From contig JAEDJH010000040.1 in assembly GCA_016296415.1 (NCBI GenBank), positions 1 through 14,599 of the forward strand: a stretch of 14,599 bases of DNA, written 5' to 3'. The position numbers were made by a program, and so were the translations under genes. Every line of letters begins with the position of its first letter. Positions within the stretch are counted from its first letter, which is position 1. A model generated the notes under the pieces. That model saw only the letters and a list, made by a program, of their open reading frames with translations. It did no database searches and was not told the origin of the DNA. Positions 5,849 through 13,184 of this stretch are shown in pieces. The stretch is from Clostridia bacterium. GTDB taxonomy: Bacteria > Bacillota > Clostridia > Christensenellales > CAG-138.

Positions 5849-7915
5849 TCAAAGCTTCATACAGACGTCCCATGCGCCCCAGATAACGCTGCGGAGATTG
5901 CCTACCTTTGCCGCATCGCCGATCACATGAACACGCCTTCCCTTTTCAAAAACGGGCGCGGGATTGTAACCGATGGAAAGTATCACGGAGTCGGCTTCCA
6001 CGTTAAACAGCTTACCTTCTTTATCCTTCAGCACAACATTTTTGTCACCTATCTCGGAAAGTGCCGTTTCGAGATATACGGGGACGTGGTTGGTCTTGAA
6101 GAAGTCTCTGAGATAGCTTGTGTTTGCAAGGCATACGCCCTTTGCGGTGATAAGGTCATCCTGCATTTCCACTATCACGGGCTTTTTGCCCTTCAGATAC
6201 AAGTCGTATGCTATCTCACAGCCGGTAAGCCCACCGCCGATCACTGCGACGTTCTCACCAACCTCGCAGCCAAGCAGATAATCCACCGCTTCAATTGCCT
6301 TTTCTGCGCCCTTGACGTGGAGCTTTTTGGCCGCTGCGCCCGTTGCAACGATGATCTCATCGGCATCCAGCGTTGCCATATCCCTTATTTCGGTATTCAT
6401 TTTAACCTCGATGGGATATTTTGAAAGCTCACGAATATACCATGCGATAAGCGCCCTGTCCTTCTCCTTGAAAGAGGGAGCCGCCGCCGCAACGAACACG
6501 CCTCCGAGCTTGTCGCTCTTTTCGTAGAGTGTTACCTTGTGTCCACGCCTTGCACAGACAATTGCCGCCTCCATGCCGCCGATGCCGCCGCCGATTACCG
6601 CTATCTTCTTTGACCTTTTGGCAGGCTCAACATAGTACTTTTTAGACTGCATCGTCTGCGGATTCAGCGCGCAGCGTGAAAGCCCCATTGTATCGGTGAG
6701 ATCCTGGGTGTTTGCATGACCTTTGGATGACGAGAAGTTAAAGCAGCCGCTGTGACAGCATATACAGGGCTTAATATCCTCAATCCTGTCATCGATGAGC
6801 TTTGTTATCCACTCTGGATCTACAAGGAATTGACGTGCAACGCCTACTGCGTCTATCCTGCCCTCTGCAACAGCCCTCGCTCCGACCTCGGCATCCATCC
6901 TTCCGGCACATACAACGGGAATATCGACGAATTTCTTTATATGCGCAACATCCTCAAGGTTGCAGTTTTCGGGCATATACATCGGCGGATGCGCCCAATA
7001 CCATGAGTCGTAGGTACCGTTGTCGGCGTTGAGCATATCGTATCCTGCATCCTGAAGATACTTTGCGGCCTTTTCGGATTCCTCCATACTGCGCCCGACT
7101 TCCGTGTAGTCCTCTCCCGGCATAGCACCTTCACAGAAGCCCTTCATCTTCGATTCTACGGAATAACGGAGAGAAACGGGATAATCCCTGCCGCAGGCTT
7201 CCTTAATAGCCTTAACGATCTCCGCCGCAAAGCGATAGCGGTTTTCAAAGCTTCCGCCGTATTCGTCGGTACGTTTGTTGAAAAATTCGATTGCAAACTG
7301 GTCAAGCAGGTAGCCCTCGTGAACGGCATGCACCTCCACGCCGTCAACGCCCGCCTCCTTGCAAAGCTTTGCCGTCTTTGCAAAGGCTTCGATTATCTCA
7401 TGAATTTGTTCAACGGTCATTTCGGGGCATTCTATATCATGCGCCCAGCGGGAGGGCTGCGGCGAAGGTGACGCAAGCTCATGTGCGGTGTCTATCACGG
7501 GCTTTATCAGGGCACGGGTAAACTTGTTCTTATGGAGCGGCGCAATAAGCTCGGTTATCGCCCACGAACGCCCCATACCGGCGGTAAGCTGAATAAACAG
7601 CTTTGCCCCCGTCTTATGTATTTCGTCCATAAACACCTTGAGCTCCTTGAACATCTTCGGGTTTTGCCAAAGCCATTTTCCCCAAAAGGTATCTCGCAGG
7701 GGAGCAATTCCGGGAATTATAAGCCCTACGTTGTTTTTTGCCCTCTCCAGAAAAAGCTTTGCCGCCTCCTTGTCAAAGCCGCAGCCGGTGAGCTCAAACC
7801 ATCCGAACAGCGACGTGCCTCCCATCGGGCACATAACGATTCGGTTTTTGATCTCAACATTACCGATTTTCCAAGGCGTAAATAAAGCCTCATACTTTTT
7901 GTCCGTTCCGTTCAT
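5849..7915 (-). CDS. Old-Yellow-Enzyme-like NAD(P)H:flavin oxidoreductase with 4Fe-4S and FAD domains
   Basis: This 688-residue three-module enzyme has the 2,4-dienoyl-CoA reductase / enoate reductase / BaiCD-BaiH architecture. Residues 1-375 are an FMN TIM barrel (LFTPWKIGNVEIKNRIVM, HAVHEGYLLDQF at 196-207, NKRTDEYGGSFENR at 213-226). Cys384, Cys387, Cys391 and Cys415 form the 4Fe-4S site (C-x2-C-x3-C-x23-C). Residues 437-688 are an FAD/NAD(P)H Rossmann part (IGGGIGG 441-447, VIGGGLTG 558-565, VIGDA 664-668). Such enzymes pass electrons from NAD(P)H through FAD and Fe-S to FMN and usually reduce activated C=C bonds in the cytosol of anaerobes; a few (BaiCD) run in the oxidative direction. 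It leads the operon with aconitase X, suggesting it acts on the dehydration product. AAAGGA lies 10 nt before the ATG. Confidence 0.94.
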   Translation of the reverse strand: MNGTDKKYEALFTPWKIGNVEIKNRIVMCPMGGTSLFGWFELTGCGFDKEAAKLFLERAKNNVGLIIPGIAPLRDTFWGKWLWQNPKMFKELKVFMDEIHKTGAKLFIQLTAGMGRSWAITELIAPLHKNKFTRALIKPVIDTAHELASPSPQPSRWAHDIECPEMTVEQIHEIIEAFAKTAKLCKEAGVDGVEVHAVHEGYLLDQFAIEFFNKRTDEYGGSFENRYRFAAEIVKAIKEACGRDYPVSLRYSVESKMKGFCEGAMPGEDYTEVGRSMEESEKAAKYLQDAGYDMLNADNGTYDSWYWAHPPMYMPENCNLEDVAHIKKFVDIPVVCAGRMDAEVGARAVAEGRIDAVGVARQFLVDPEWITKLIDDRIEDIKPCICCHSGCFNFSSSKGHANTQDLTDTMGLSRCALNPQTMQSKKYYVEPAKRSKKIAVIGGGIGGMEAAIVCARRGHKVTLYEKSDKLGGVFVAAAAPSFKEKDRALIAWYIRELSKYPIEVKMNTEIRDMATLDADEIIVATGAAAKKLHVKGAEKAIEAVDYLLGCEVGENVAVIGGGLTGCEIAYDLYLKGKKPVIVEMQDDLITAKGVCLANTSYLRDFFKTNHVPVYLETALSEIGDKNVVLKDKEGKLFNVEADSVILSIGYNPAPVFEKGRRVHVIGDAAKVGNLRSVIWGAWDVCMKL

Positions 7916-7973
7916 TGATGTAAGTTCCTTTCCTGTTGCTTTTTGGCTGTTTTTATCCCTTTCAGTTGCTTAC

Positions 7974-8002
7974 AGTATATCACAATGCTTCCCAAAAGCC
8001 AA
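7974..8002 (-). promoter_or_regulatory. Promoter of the reductase-aconitase X operon
   Basis: Reading leftward, TTGGCT (7997-8002), a 17-bp spacer and TATACT (7974-7979) preceded by TGA form an extended -10 promoter. Initiation near 7967 would give a 5' UTR of about 50 nt before the flavoenzyme gene. No operator was recognised. Confidence 0.7.
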
Positions 8003-8035
8003 CAAAGACGGTCTTTCATCGTATCGGAATCTTTA

Positions 8036-8070
8036 AATGGAAACAGGCACCGGGTCGCTTCACCCGATGC
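8036..8070 (-). terminator. Terminator of the ABC-F / small membrane protein unit
   Basis: On the minus strand GCATCGGGT (8070-8062) pairs with ACCCGGTGC (8055-8047) in a 9-bp stem with one G-T pair and a 6-nt loop. It is followed by CTGTTTCCATT, which is only moderately T-rich. It lies 15 nt after the stop codon of the small membrane protein and separates that unit from the next operon's promoter. Confidence 0.6.
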
Positions 8071-8085
8071 CGTCTCACCTGCTTT

Positions 8086-8280
8086 TCACAGCACGCACAA
8101 CACAACAATAACTATCAGCGCAATCAGCAGTATAATGCACCATATCGGCAGGCACACGAGCGCAATGACCGCCGCCGAAACGGCCAGTATTGCACCGACC
8201 ACGCTTGCATCGACCCTGCGTTTCCTTCTGCGGATGCTGGTACGCCCCGAAAGCAGTATACCGCATAACCACCTGTACAT
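8086..8280 (-). CDS. Small two-helix membrane protein, function unknown
   Basis: This 64-residue protein has a short N-terminus, a cluster of basic residues (Arg13, Arg18, Arg19, Arg21, Arg22 and Lys20) and then an almost uninterrupted hydrophobic C-terminal half (26-64). A Pro at 45 splits that half into two putative transmembrane helices. By the positive-inside rule the basic segment should face the cytosol. GGGGAAGG lies 4 nt before the ATG. The gene lies 69 nt after the ABC-F gene in the same direction and before a terminator-like hairpin, so it is probably cotranscribed with ABC-F. I do not recognise a family. The ribosome binding site is part of an inverted repeat (8283-8328). Confidence 0.65.
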   Translation of the reverse strand: MYRWLCGILLSGRTSIRRRKRRVDASVVGAILAVSAAVIALVCLPIWCIILLIALIVIVVLCVL

Positions 8281-8282
8281 TT

Positions 8283-8328
8283 CGCCTTCCCCACCATATC
8301 GAGTTTGTTTATCCTATGCAGGAAGGCG
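8283..8328 (-). promoter_or_regulatory. Inverted repeat covering the small membrane protein's ribosome binding site
   Basis: On the minus strand CGCCTTCC (8328-8321) is perfectly complementary to GGAAGGCG (8290-8283), which contains the GGAAGG ribosome binding site of the gene starting at 8280. The 8-bp stem would close a 30-nt loop and mask the site. No T tract follows, so a terminator is unlikely. Confidence 0.45.
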
Positions 8329-8349
8329 GCGTTTTGATACCGTCTGCAA

Positions 8350-9813
8350 TTATCCGATAATAATGCTGTCGGTCGCTATACCGTCCGTAAATGCCTTATC
8401 GTGCTCCACAAACAGCATAGTCGGTTTATACTCAAGTATCAGCGCCTCTATCTGCAGCCTCGATATTACGTCTATATAGTTGAGCGGCTCGTCCCAAATA
8501 TAGATATTCGCCCGTTCGCAAAGGCTTTTGGCAAGCAGTATTTTCTTTTTCTGCCCCATCGAGTAATCGGCCATATCCTTTTCAAACTGCGTGCGTTTAA
8601 AGTCGAGCTTCCGCAGTATCGTCTTGAATAAGGTTTCGTCAATGCCGCTTCGTGCGGAAAAGTCGTCAAGGTCGCCTTTAAGGAACGACATATCCTGCGG
8701 AACGTATGATATTTTCAGCCGGCTTCCGATCTCGAGCACGCCGGTATAATCTATCTTCTCCCCTGCAATTAGCTTCAAAATGCTTGACTTACCGCATCCG
8801 TTGCGCCCTTTCAAGGCTATCCTGTCGCCGCGTTTTACGCTGAATGCCACATTATCAAAAATCTGCCTTTCGCCGTACCTGACCGCAAAATCGCTTAGCC
8901 CGATAAGCGTTTCCTTAAAGTAGGGTTCGGAATGGATTTTAAGCGGCTCATTATACTCCACATCGTACATAAGGCTCTCTTTGTCCGCAATCATTCGCTC
9001 CTTGCGCTTTTCTATCGCCTTTGCACGCTGCATCATAATCGCCGAACAGTGGCCGATATAACCCCTGTCACCGCTGCCGGACTTTGAAGCCTCGATCTTT
9101 GACGCCCAGCCCTCCGTCCGCATTACGGACTGTTTAAGCCTGTCGATTTCGAGTGCAAGGCGCTTGTTCTCCGCAAGCTCGAAATTATCCCTTGCCTCCT
9201 TGTTTCTTTGCCACGAGGTATAGTTGCCCTTCTGCACCTCTATCGTGGCACGGTTAATGGAAAGAACATGGTCGATGCAGGCATCAAGAAATGCTCTGTC
9301 GTGCGAAACGAGTATAAACCCTTTTTTCCTGTTCAGATATTCTGCGACAGATCGTCTTGCCTCCGCATCCAGGTGATTTGTCGGCTCGTCTATCAGGAGG
9401 AAGTTATTTTCCTTCATGAACAGCGCAGCAAGCAGCAGCTTGGTTCGCTCCCCGTTTGACAGCGTGGCAAAGGGTCTTTCAAGCGTGTCCTCCGACACGT
9501 TCATCTGATTCAGCTCGCAGGAAAGCTGCCATTGTTGATAGTCCGGAACGATCTCGGCGATTATCTCGGCAGTATTTTTGTTTATGTCCGCTGCCTCAAA
9601 CGGAAAATAGTCGAATGCCACAGGACTGCTGATACTCCCCTTATACGAATAACCGCCCATCAAAAGTCTGAGCAGAGTAGTTTTGCCTCTGCCGTTTCTG
9701 CCGATAAGACCGAGCTTCCAGTCCGTATCGAGCGTCAGACTGGTATTTTCAAAAACGTTGTCGTAGCTGCCTTCATAGGCGAAGGTAAGGTTTTTAATAG
9801 ATATAACTGCCAT
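8350..9813 (-). CDS. ABC-F ribosomal protection protein, Lsa-type
   Basis: This 487-residue soluble protein has two ABC ATPase domains and no membrane segments. Domain 1 has Walker A GRNGRGKT (38-45), signature LSNGE (118-122), Walker B LLIDEPTNHLD (139-149) and His171. A linker of about 200-300 follows. Domain 2 has GRNGCGKS (336-343), YSMGQ (417-421), IYIWDEPLNYID (437-448) and His471. The wording of both domains, notably DEPLNYIDVISR, is that of the Lsa group. Those members bind the ribosomal E site and displace lincosamides, streptogramin A and pleuromutilins. ATG at 9811-9813 is chosen because AAGGGGG lies 6 nt upstream; a longer in-frame start at 9936 would read through the leader terminator. 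The gene follows hemW but has its own promoter and attenuator-like leader. Confidence 0.93.
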   Translation of the reverse strand: MAVISIKNLTFAYEGSYDNVFENTSLTLDTDWKLGLIGRNGRGKTTLLRLLMGGYSYKGSISSPVAFDYFPFEAADINKNTAEIIAEIVPDYQQWQLSCELNQMNVSEDTLERPFATLSNGERTKLLLAALFMKENNFLLIDEPTNHLDAEARRSVAEYLNRKKGFILVSHDRAFLDACIDHVLSINRATIEVQKGNYTSWQRNKEARDNFELAENKRLALEIDRLKQSVMRTEGWASKIEASKSGSGDRGYIGHCSAIMMQRAKAIEKRKERMIADKESLMYDVEYNEPLKIHSEPYFKETLIGLSDFAVRYGERQIFDNVAFSVKRGDRIALKGRNGCGKSSILKLIAGEKIDYTGVLEIGSRLKISYVPQDMSFLKGDLDDFSARSGIDETLFKTILRKLDFKRTQFEKDMADYSMGQKKKILLAKSLCERANIYIWDEPLNYIDVISRLQIEALILEYKPTMLFVEHDKAFTDGIATDSIIIG

Positions 9814-9828
9814 AGTAGCCCCCTTATG

Positions 9829-9863
9829 AATAAAACAATGGCTGCGGTCAATTCCACAGCCAT
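9829..9863 (-). terminator. Leader terminator (attenuator) before the ABC-F ribosome binding site
   Basis: On the minus strand ATGGCTGTGG (9863-9854) pairs with CCGCAGCCAT (9847-9838) in an unbroken 10-bp stem with one G-T pair and the 6-nt loop AATTGA. It is followed by TTGTTTTATT. It ends 15 nt before the ABC-F start codon, between promoter and gene, so it would stop leader transcripts unless disrupted. Confidence 0.85.
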
Positions 9864-10058
9864 GAAAGCTACCGAAAAACATCGGCGCAGGATGTCTGAT
9901 GAAATTTAACCGCCGGGCAATCAAAACAAGCGGCAAGCGCCGACCGTTTTACAGCCCATCGGCATAATGCCGCTCAGCAAAATGCTGATCAGCATTATAC
10001 TGACTAACAATTTTACCGGCCGACAGACCTTAAAAAGTCTGCGGACCGTGCTGTTTCG

Positions 10059-10076
10059 TTAGCGGTTAATTTCCAT
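10059..10076 (-). CDS. Five-codon leader peptide ORF (MEINR) upstream of ABC-F
   Basis: ATG GAA ATT AAC CGC TAA begins about 25 nt after the predicted transcription start. GAGG (10086-10089) lies 9 nt upstream and a run of five G's is adjacent. Codons 2-5 are exactly the stretch that can pair with 9901-9913, so a ribosome paused near the start codon would cover that pairing site. Very short leader ORFs are known upstream of drug-induced ABC-F genes such as Listeria lmo0919 and Bacillus vmlR. Translation here is inferred. Confidence 0.55.
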   Translation of the reverse strand: MEINR

Positions 10077-10107
10077 TCCCCCGTACCTCGTTTCAAAGTA
10101 TATATTT

Positions 10108-10136
10108 ATTTTAGCCTATTGCCTTCAAGTTGTCAA
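10108..10136 (-). promoter_or_regulatory. ABC-F promoter
   Basis: Reading leftward, a perfect TTGACA (10131-10136), a 17-bp spacer and TAAAAT (10108-10113) form a strong sigma-A-type promoter. The -35 box overlaps the TGA stop codon of hemW. Confidence 0.85.
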
Positions 10137-11287
10137 TCCATAAGCTCGGTAAGCACATAATTCAGTATGTCAAACCCACGCTTTGTCGCTCTCAGCCTGC
10201 TTCCCGAAAGCTCCAGCAGGCTGCAATTTATGAGCCTGTTCAACCTGTCTCCGAATCGTTCAAAAATTCCGCAGCCAAAGCGTCCCAAAAATGCCTCCGT
10301 GTCAATGCCGTTCGTCATTCTGAGCCCCATCATCACCGTATCGAACATCTCGTCCTCCCGTGACAGCTCCATGACGGCGCACGGCGCATATTCTCCTGCA
10401 ATATACTGCTCGACATCGGACGTATTTTCAACCCTTAAAAGCCGTCCGGATTCACCACTGTACGCCGAATGCGCCGCAGCGCCTATGCCCAGAAACTCCC
10501 CGTTTTCCCAGTAATTTATGTTGTGCTTACACTCAAATCCTGCCTTTGCAAAGTTTGATACCTCATATCGCCTGAAGCCGCAGCTTTCGAGAAAGTTTAT
10601 GCCGGCATCCTGCATGTCGGCGGTCAAATCCGCATCGGGAAGCGTCGCTTCCCCTGCCGCCACCGAGCGGTAAAGCGGTGTATTTTCCTCAAGTATCAGC
10701 GAATATGCGGAAATATGCTTTACGCCCACGCCGCACACATATTCAAGCGTTTCAATGTAGTCCCTCATGCTTTGATCGGGCAGTCCGAACATCACATCTA
10801 CATTTATATTGTCAAAGCCGGCTCTCTTTAATATGCTCATGCAACCGTCAAACTGTTGGAGCGTATGTATCCTCCCTATTCGGCGCAGTATGCTGTCGTT
10901 TGCACTCTGCAGTCCAAGGGATATTCTGTTTATGCCGACAGCCGCATATTCTTCCGCCTTTTGAAGGGTCACCGTGCCCGGATTGCACTCCACGGTTATT
11001 TCCGCACCTTCGGAGATATTCAGGTTTTCCCTTAAAAATCCGAAAAGCTCGCTAAAAAAGCCGCAGGGCATTTGAGACGGCGTTCCCCCTCCGAAGAAAA
11101 CCGTATCAAAAGCCCTGTTTTCGTATTCATATTTCCGTGCTGCGATCTCCCTTCTCAAAGCGCCTAAATAGCTTTCCTTCAGCGCATTCAGAGAACAGCC
11201 GTCCATGCCCTCGACGGGCATGGAGACAAAGTCGCAGTATGCACACTTTTTTACGCAAAACGGTATGTGCAGATACAGCCCCGGCAT
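10133..11287 (-). CDS. hemW: Radical SAM heme chaperone HemW
   Basis: This 384-residue radical SAM protein has Cys11-x3-Cys15-x2-Cys18 in HIPFCVKKCAYCDF, GGGTPS (66-71) binding S-adenosylmethionine, and the HemW-type C-terminal region (NYWENGEFLGIGAAAHS). HemW binds heme and delivers it to respiratory proteins. It was long annotated as an oxygen-independent coproporphyrinogen oxidase (HemN), but the short N-terminus before the Cys motif and the position directly after lepA favour HemW. The lepA stop codon and the hemW ATG are separated by a single base (TGATATG), with no clear ribosome binding site, so its translation is probably coupled to lepA. The usual next genes of this cluster in many Firmicutes (hrcA-grpE-dnaK) are not here. 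Confidence 0.95.
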   Translation of the reverse strand: MPGLYLHIPFCVKKCAYCDFVSMPVEGMDGCSLNALKESYLGALRREIAARKYEYENRAFDTVFFGGGTPSQMPCGFFSELFGFLRENLNISEGAEITVECNPGTVTLQKAEEYAAVGINRISLGLQSANDSILRRIGRIHTLQQFDGCMSILKRAGFDNINVDVMFGLPDQSMRDYIETLEYVCGVGVKHISAYSLILEENTPLYRSVAAGEATLPDADLTADMQDAGINFLESCGFRRYEVSNFAKAGFECKHNINYWENGEFLGIGAAAHSAYSGESGRLLRVENTSDVEQYIAGEYAPCAVMELSREDEMFDTVMMGLRMTNGIDTEAFLGRFGCGIFERFGDRLNRLINCSLLELSGSRLRATKRGFDILNYVLTELMD

Positions 11288-11288
11288 A

Positions 11289-13091
11289 TCAGTTTATTCT
11301 CAGTACGCTCATAAACGCCTCACTCGGAAGCTGTACCGAACCTATCTGCCGCATGCGCTTCTTGCCCTCTTTTTGCTTTTCAAGCAGCTTCTTCTTTCTC
11401 GTGATGTCACCGCCGTAACACTTTGCAAGGACGTCCTTTCTGACTGCCTTCACGGTTTCCCGTGCGATTATCTTGCCGCCTATCGCCGCCTGTATGGGTA
11501 TTTCAAACTGCTGTCTCGGTATGACCTCCTTGAGCTTCTCCGCCACGGCACGCCCCTTTGCGTACGCCTTGTCCTTGTGAACTATCGTGGAGAGTGCGTC
11601 GCACATATCGCCGTTTAGGAGAAAATCGAGCTTTACCAGATCCGACTTGACGTATTCTTTCAGCTCATAGTCGAACGAGGCATAGCCGCGGCTTCTTGAT
11701 TTGAGCTGGTCAAAGAAGTCGTAGATTATCTCATTAAGGGGTATTTCATACTTTATCGTTACCCTGTTTTCCTCGATATAGTTCATATCCTTGAACACGC
11801 CGCGCTTTTCCTGACAAAGCTCCATGATCGTACCGACATACTCGGATGGCGTCATGATATGCGCTTCGACCATAGGCTCCTCCATGGACAGTATCTCCGT
11901 AACGGGCGGCAGGTTTGAAGGGTTATCTATTAAAATAACTTCGTTTTGCGTGTTTGTAAGCTTGTAAATAACGCTCGGCGATGTTGTAACAAGGTCAAGA
12001 TCAAACTCCCTTTCGAGCCTTTCCTGAATGATCTCCATGTGCAGAAGTCCCAAAAATCCGCAGCGGAAGCCGAAGCCCAATGCCTGCGAGGTTTCCGCCT
12101 CGAACGAGAGTGAAGCATCGTTAAGCTGAAGCTTTTCAAGGGCCTCACGGAGGCTGTCATAATCCGCCCCGTCCGCCGGATATATTCCGCAAAATACCAT
12201 CGGCTGAACCTGTTTATAGCCGGGCAATGGCAGCTTTGCCGGATTATCCGCATCCGTTATGGTATCGCCAACCTTCGTTTCTGCCACACTCTTTATGGAT
12301 GCCGCAATATATCCAACTTCGCCGGCACAAAGCTCTGCTGCAGGTTTAAGGGTCGGCGTGAAAACTCCGACTTCGGTAACATCGAACACATTTCCCGTTG
12401 CCATCGACTTTATACGCATTCCCGGGCGGACGCATCCGTCAACTATCCTTACATAGCTGAGCGCACCCTTATAATTATCGTAAAGGCTGTCGAAAATCAG
12501 CGCCTTGAGCGGCTCGGTTTCGGAGCCCTCGGGCGGCGGAAATGCATCCACTATTTGTTTAAGTACCTCATCAACTCCCGTTCCGAGCTTTGCGGAAATC
12601 AGCGGTGTGTTATCCGTCGGGAGACCGATAACGTCCTCTATTTCCTTTTTCACAAGCTCCGGCTGTGCGCTGATAAGATCTATTTTGTTAATAACCGGCA
12701 GTATTTCGAGATTATTGTCAAGGGCGAGATAGACGTTTGCAAGCGTCTGCGCCTCAATGCCCTGCGTTGCATCTACAATCAAAACTGCGCCTTCGCACGC
12801 CGCAAGACTCCTTGAAACCTCGTACGTAAAGTCAACGTGACCGGGGGTGTCAATTAAATTGAACATATAGCGCTGTCCGTTCGGATGATCATAAAACATC
12901 CTTACCGCTGTCGCCTTTATCGTTATACCCCTCTCACGCTCAATGTCCATCATATCTAAAAGCTGATTCTCCATGTCGCGAAGCGCCACGGTGGAGGTTT
13001 GCTCCATCATCCTGTCGGCAAGGGTGGATTTGCCGTGATCTATATGGGCAATTATGCAGAAATTTCTGATTAAGTTACGATCGTAAGCCAT
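11289..13091 (-). CDS. lepA: Elongation factor 4 (LepA) GTPase
   Basis: This 600-residue protein is a full-length translational GTPase of the LepA/EF4 family. The G motifs are all present: AHIDHGKS (15-22), RGITI (54-58), DTPGH (81-85), NKID (135-138) and SAK near 166. The LepA-specific C-terminal domain ends with KKLLEKQKEGKKRMRQIGSVQ-type basic sequence and SEAFMSVLRIN. EF4 binds ribosomes and affects initiation and back-translocation under stress. GAGG lies 5 nt before the ATG. It has its own promoter and is followed by hemW with a one-base gap, a widely conserved gene order. Confidence 0.98.
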   Translation of the reverse strand: MAYDRNLIRNFCIIAHIDHGKSTLADRMMEQTSTVALRDMENQLLDMMDIERERGITIKATAVRMFYDHPNGQRYMFNLIDTPGHVDFTYEVSRSLAACEGAVLIVDATQGIEAQTLANVYLALDNNLEILPVINKIDLISAQPELVKKEIEDVIGLPTDNTPLISAKLGTGVDEVLKQIVDAFPPPEGSETEPLKALIFDSLYDNYKGALSYVRIVDGCVRPGMRIKSMATGNVFDVTEVGVFTPTLKPAAELCAGEVGYIAASIKSVAETKVGDTITDADNPAKLPLPGYKQVQPMVFCGIYPADGADYDSLREALEKLQLNDASLSFEAETSQALGFGFRCGFLGLLHMEIIQERLEREFDLDLVTTSPSVIYKLTNTQNEVILIDNPSNLPPVTEILSMEEPMVEAHIMTPSEYVGTIMELCQEKRGVFKDMNYIEENRVTIKYEIPLNEIIYDFFDQLKSRSRGYASFDYELKEYVKSDLVKLDFLLNGDMCDALSTIVHKDKAYAKGRAVAEKLKEVIPRQQFEIPIQAAIGGKIIARETVKAVRKDVLAKCYGGDITRKKKLLEKQKEGKKRMRQIGSVQLPSEAFMSVLRIN

Positions 13092-13135
13092 TTATACCTC
13101 GTCATTGTTCCGCCCGCTAAAAGGCGTTGTTTTTA

Positions 13136-13164
13136 ATTATACAGGAGTTACGCTCTGCAGACAA
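13136..13164 (-). promoter_or_regulatory. lepA-hemW promoter
   Basis: Reading leftward, TTGTCT (13159-13164), a 17-bp spacer and a perfect TATAAT (13136-13141) lie about 45 nt upstream of lepA, between the zinc-ribbon gene and lepA. Confidence 0.7.
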
Positions 13165-13184
13165 GCAAAAACACATTATCCTTC

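Larger units (their letters stand above)
9814..10101 (-). promoter_or_regulatory. Attenuator-type leader of the ABC-F gene
   Basis: This untranslated leader of about 290 nt contains, in order: a five-codon ORF (10059-10076); hairpin CGGtCCGCAGAC/GTCTGtCGGCCG (10048-10037 with 10028-10017); hairpin 10000-9962 (ATAATGC/GCATTAT outside, TCAGCA/TGCTGA inside); a weaker hairpin 9950-9923; and a terminator (9863-9829). The minus-strand segment GCGGTTAAATTTC (9913-9901) can pair with GAAATTAACCGC inside the short ORF (10073-10062) or with GGAATTGACCGC in the terminator (9855-9844), each over 12 positions with one bulged A. The two targets match at 10 of 12 positions. The pairings are mutually exclusive, which is the logic of ribosome-controlled attenuation. 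Function is inferred. Confidence 0.7.

Noticed and set aside
5765..6424. A 219-codon plus-strand open frame and others like it across 4108-7915
   Set aside because: They are antisense to the strongly recognisable aconitase X and flavin reductase genes and lack ribosome binding sites and motifs.
7943..8479. Plus-strand open frames over the small membrane protein and the ABC-F 3' end
   Set aside because: They cross the minus-strand promoter, terminator and two genes, and their composition is that of an antisense shadow.
9814..9936. A 41-residue N-terminal extension of the ABC-F protein starting at 9936
   Set aside because: It would translate through the leader terminator, has no ribosome binding site, and places the conserved Lsa-type N-terminus at residue 42. 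ATG at 9813 has AAGGGGG at good spacing.
9923..9950. Hairpin AAAACGGTCGGC/GCCGCTTGTTTT as a second leader terminator
   Set aside because: The T's are part of the stem, which also contains two G-T pairs and a mismatch, and no free T tract follows. It is kept only as a weak structural element of the leader.
9981..9996. The perfect 16-nt palindrome AATGCTGATCAGCATT as a repressor operator
   Set aside because: It lies more than 100 nt inside the transcribed leader, and its bases are better used in the longer hairpin 9962-10000.
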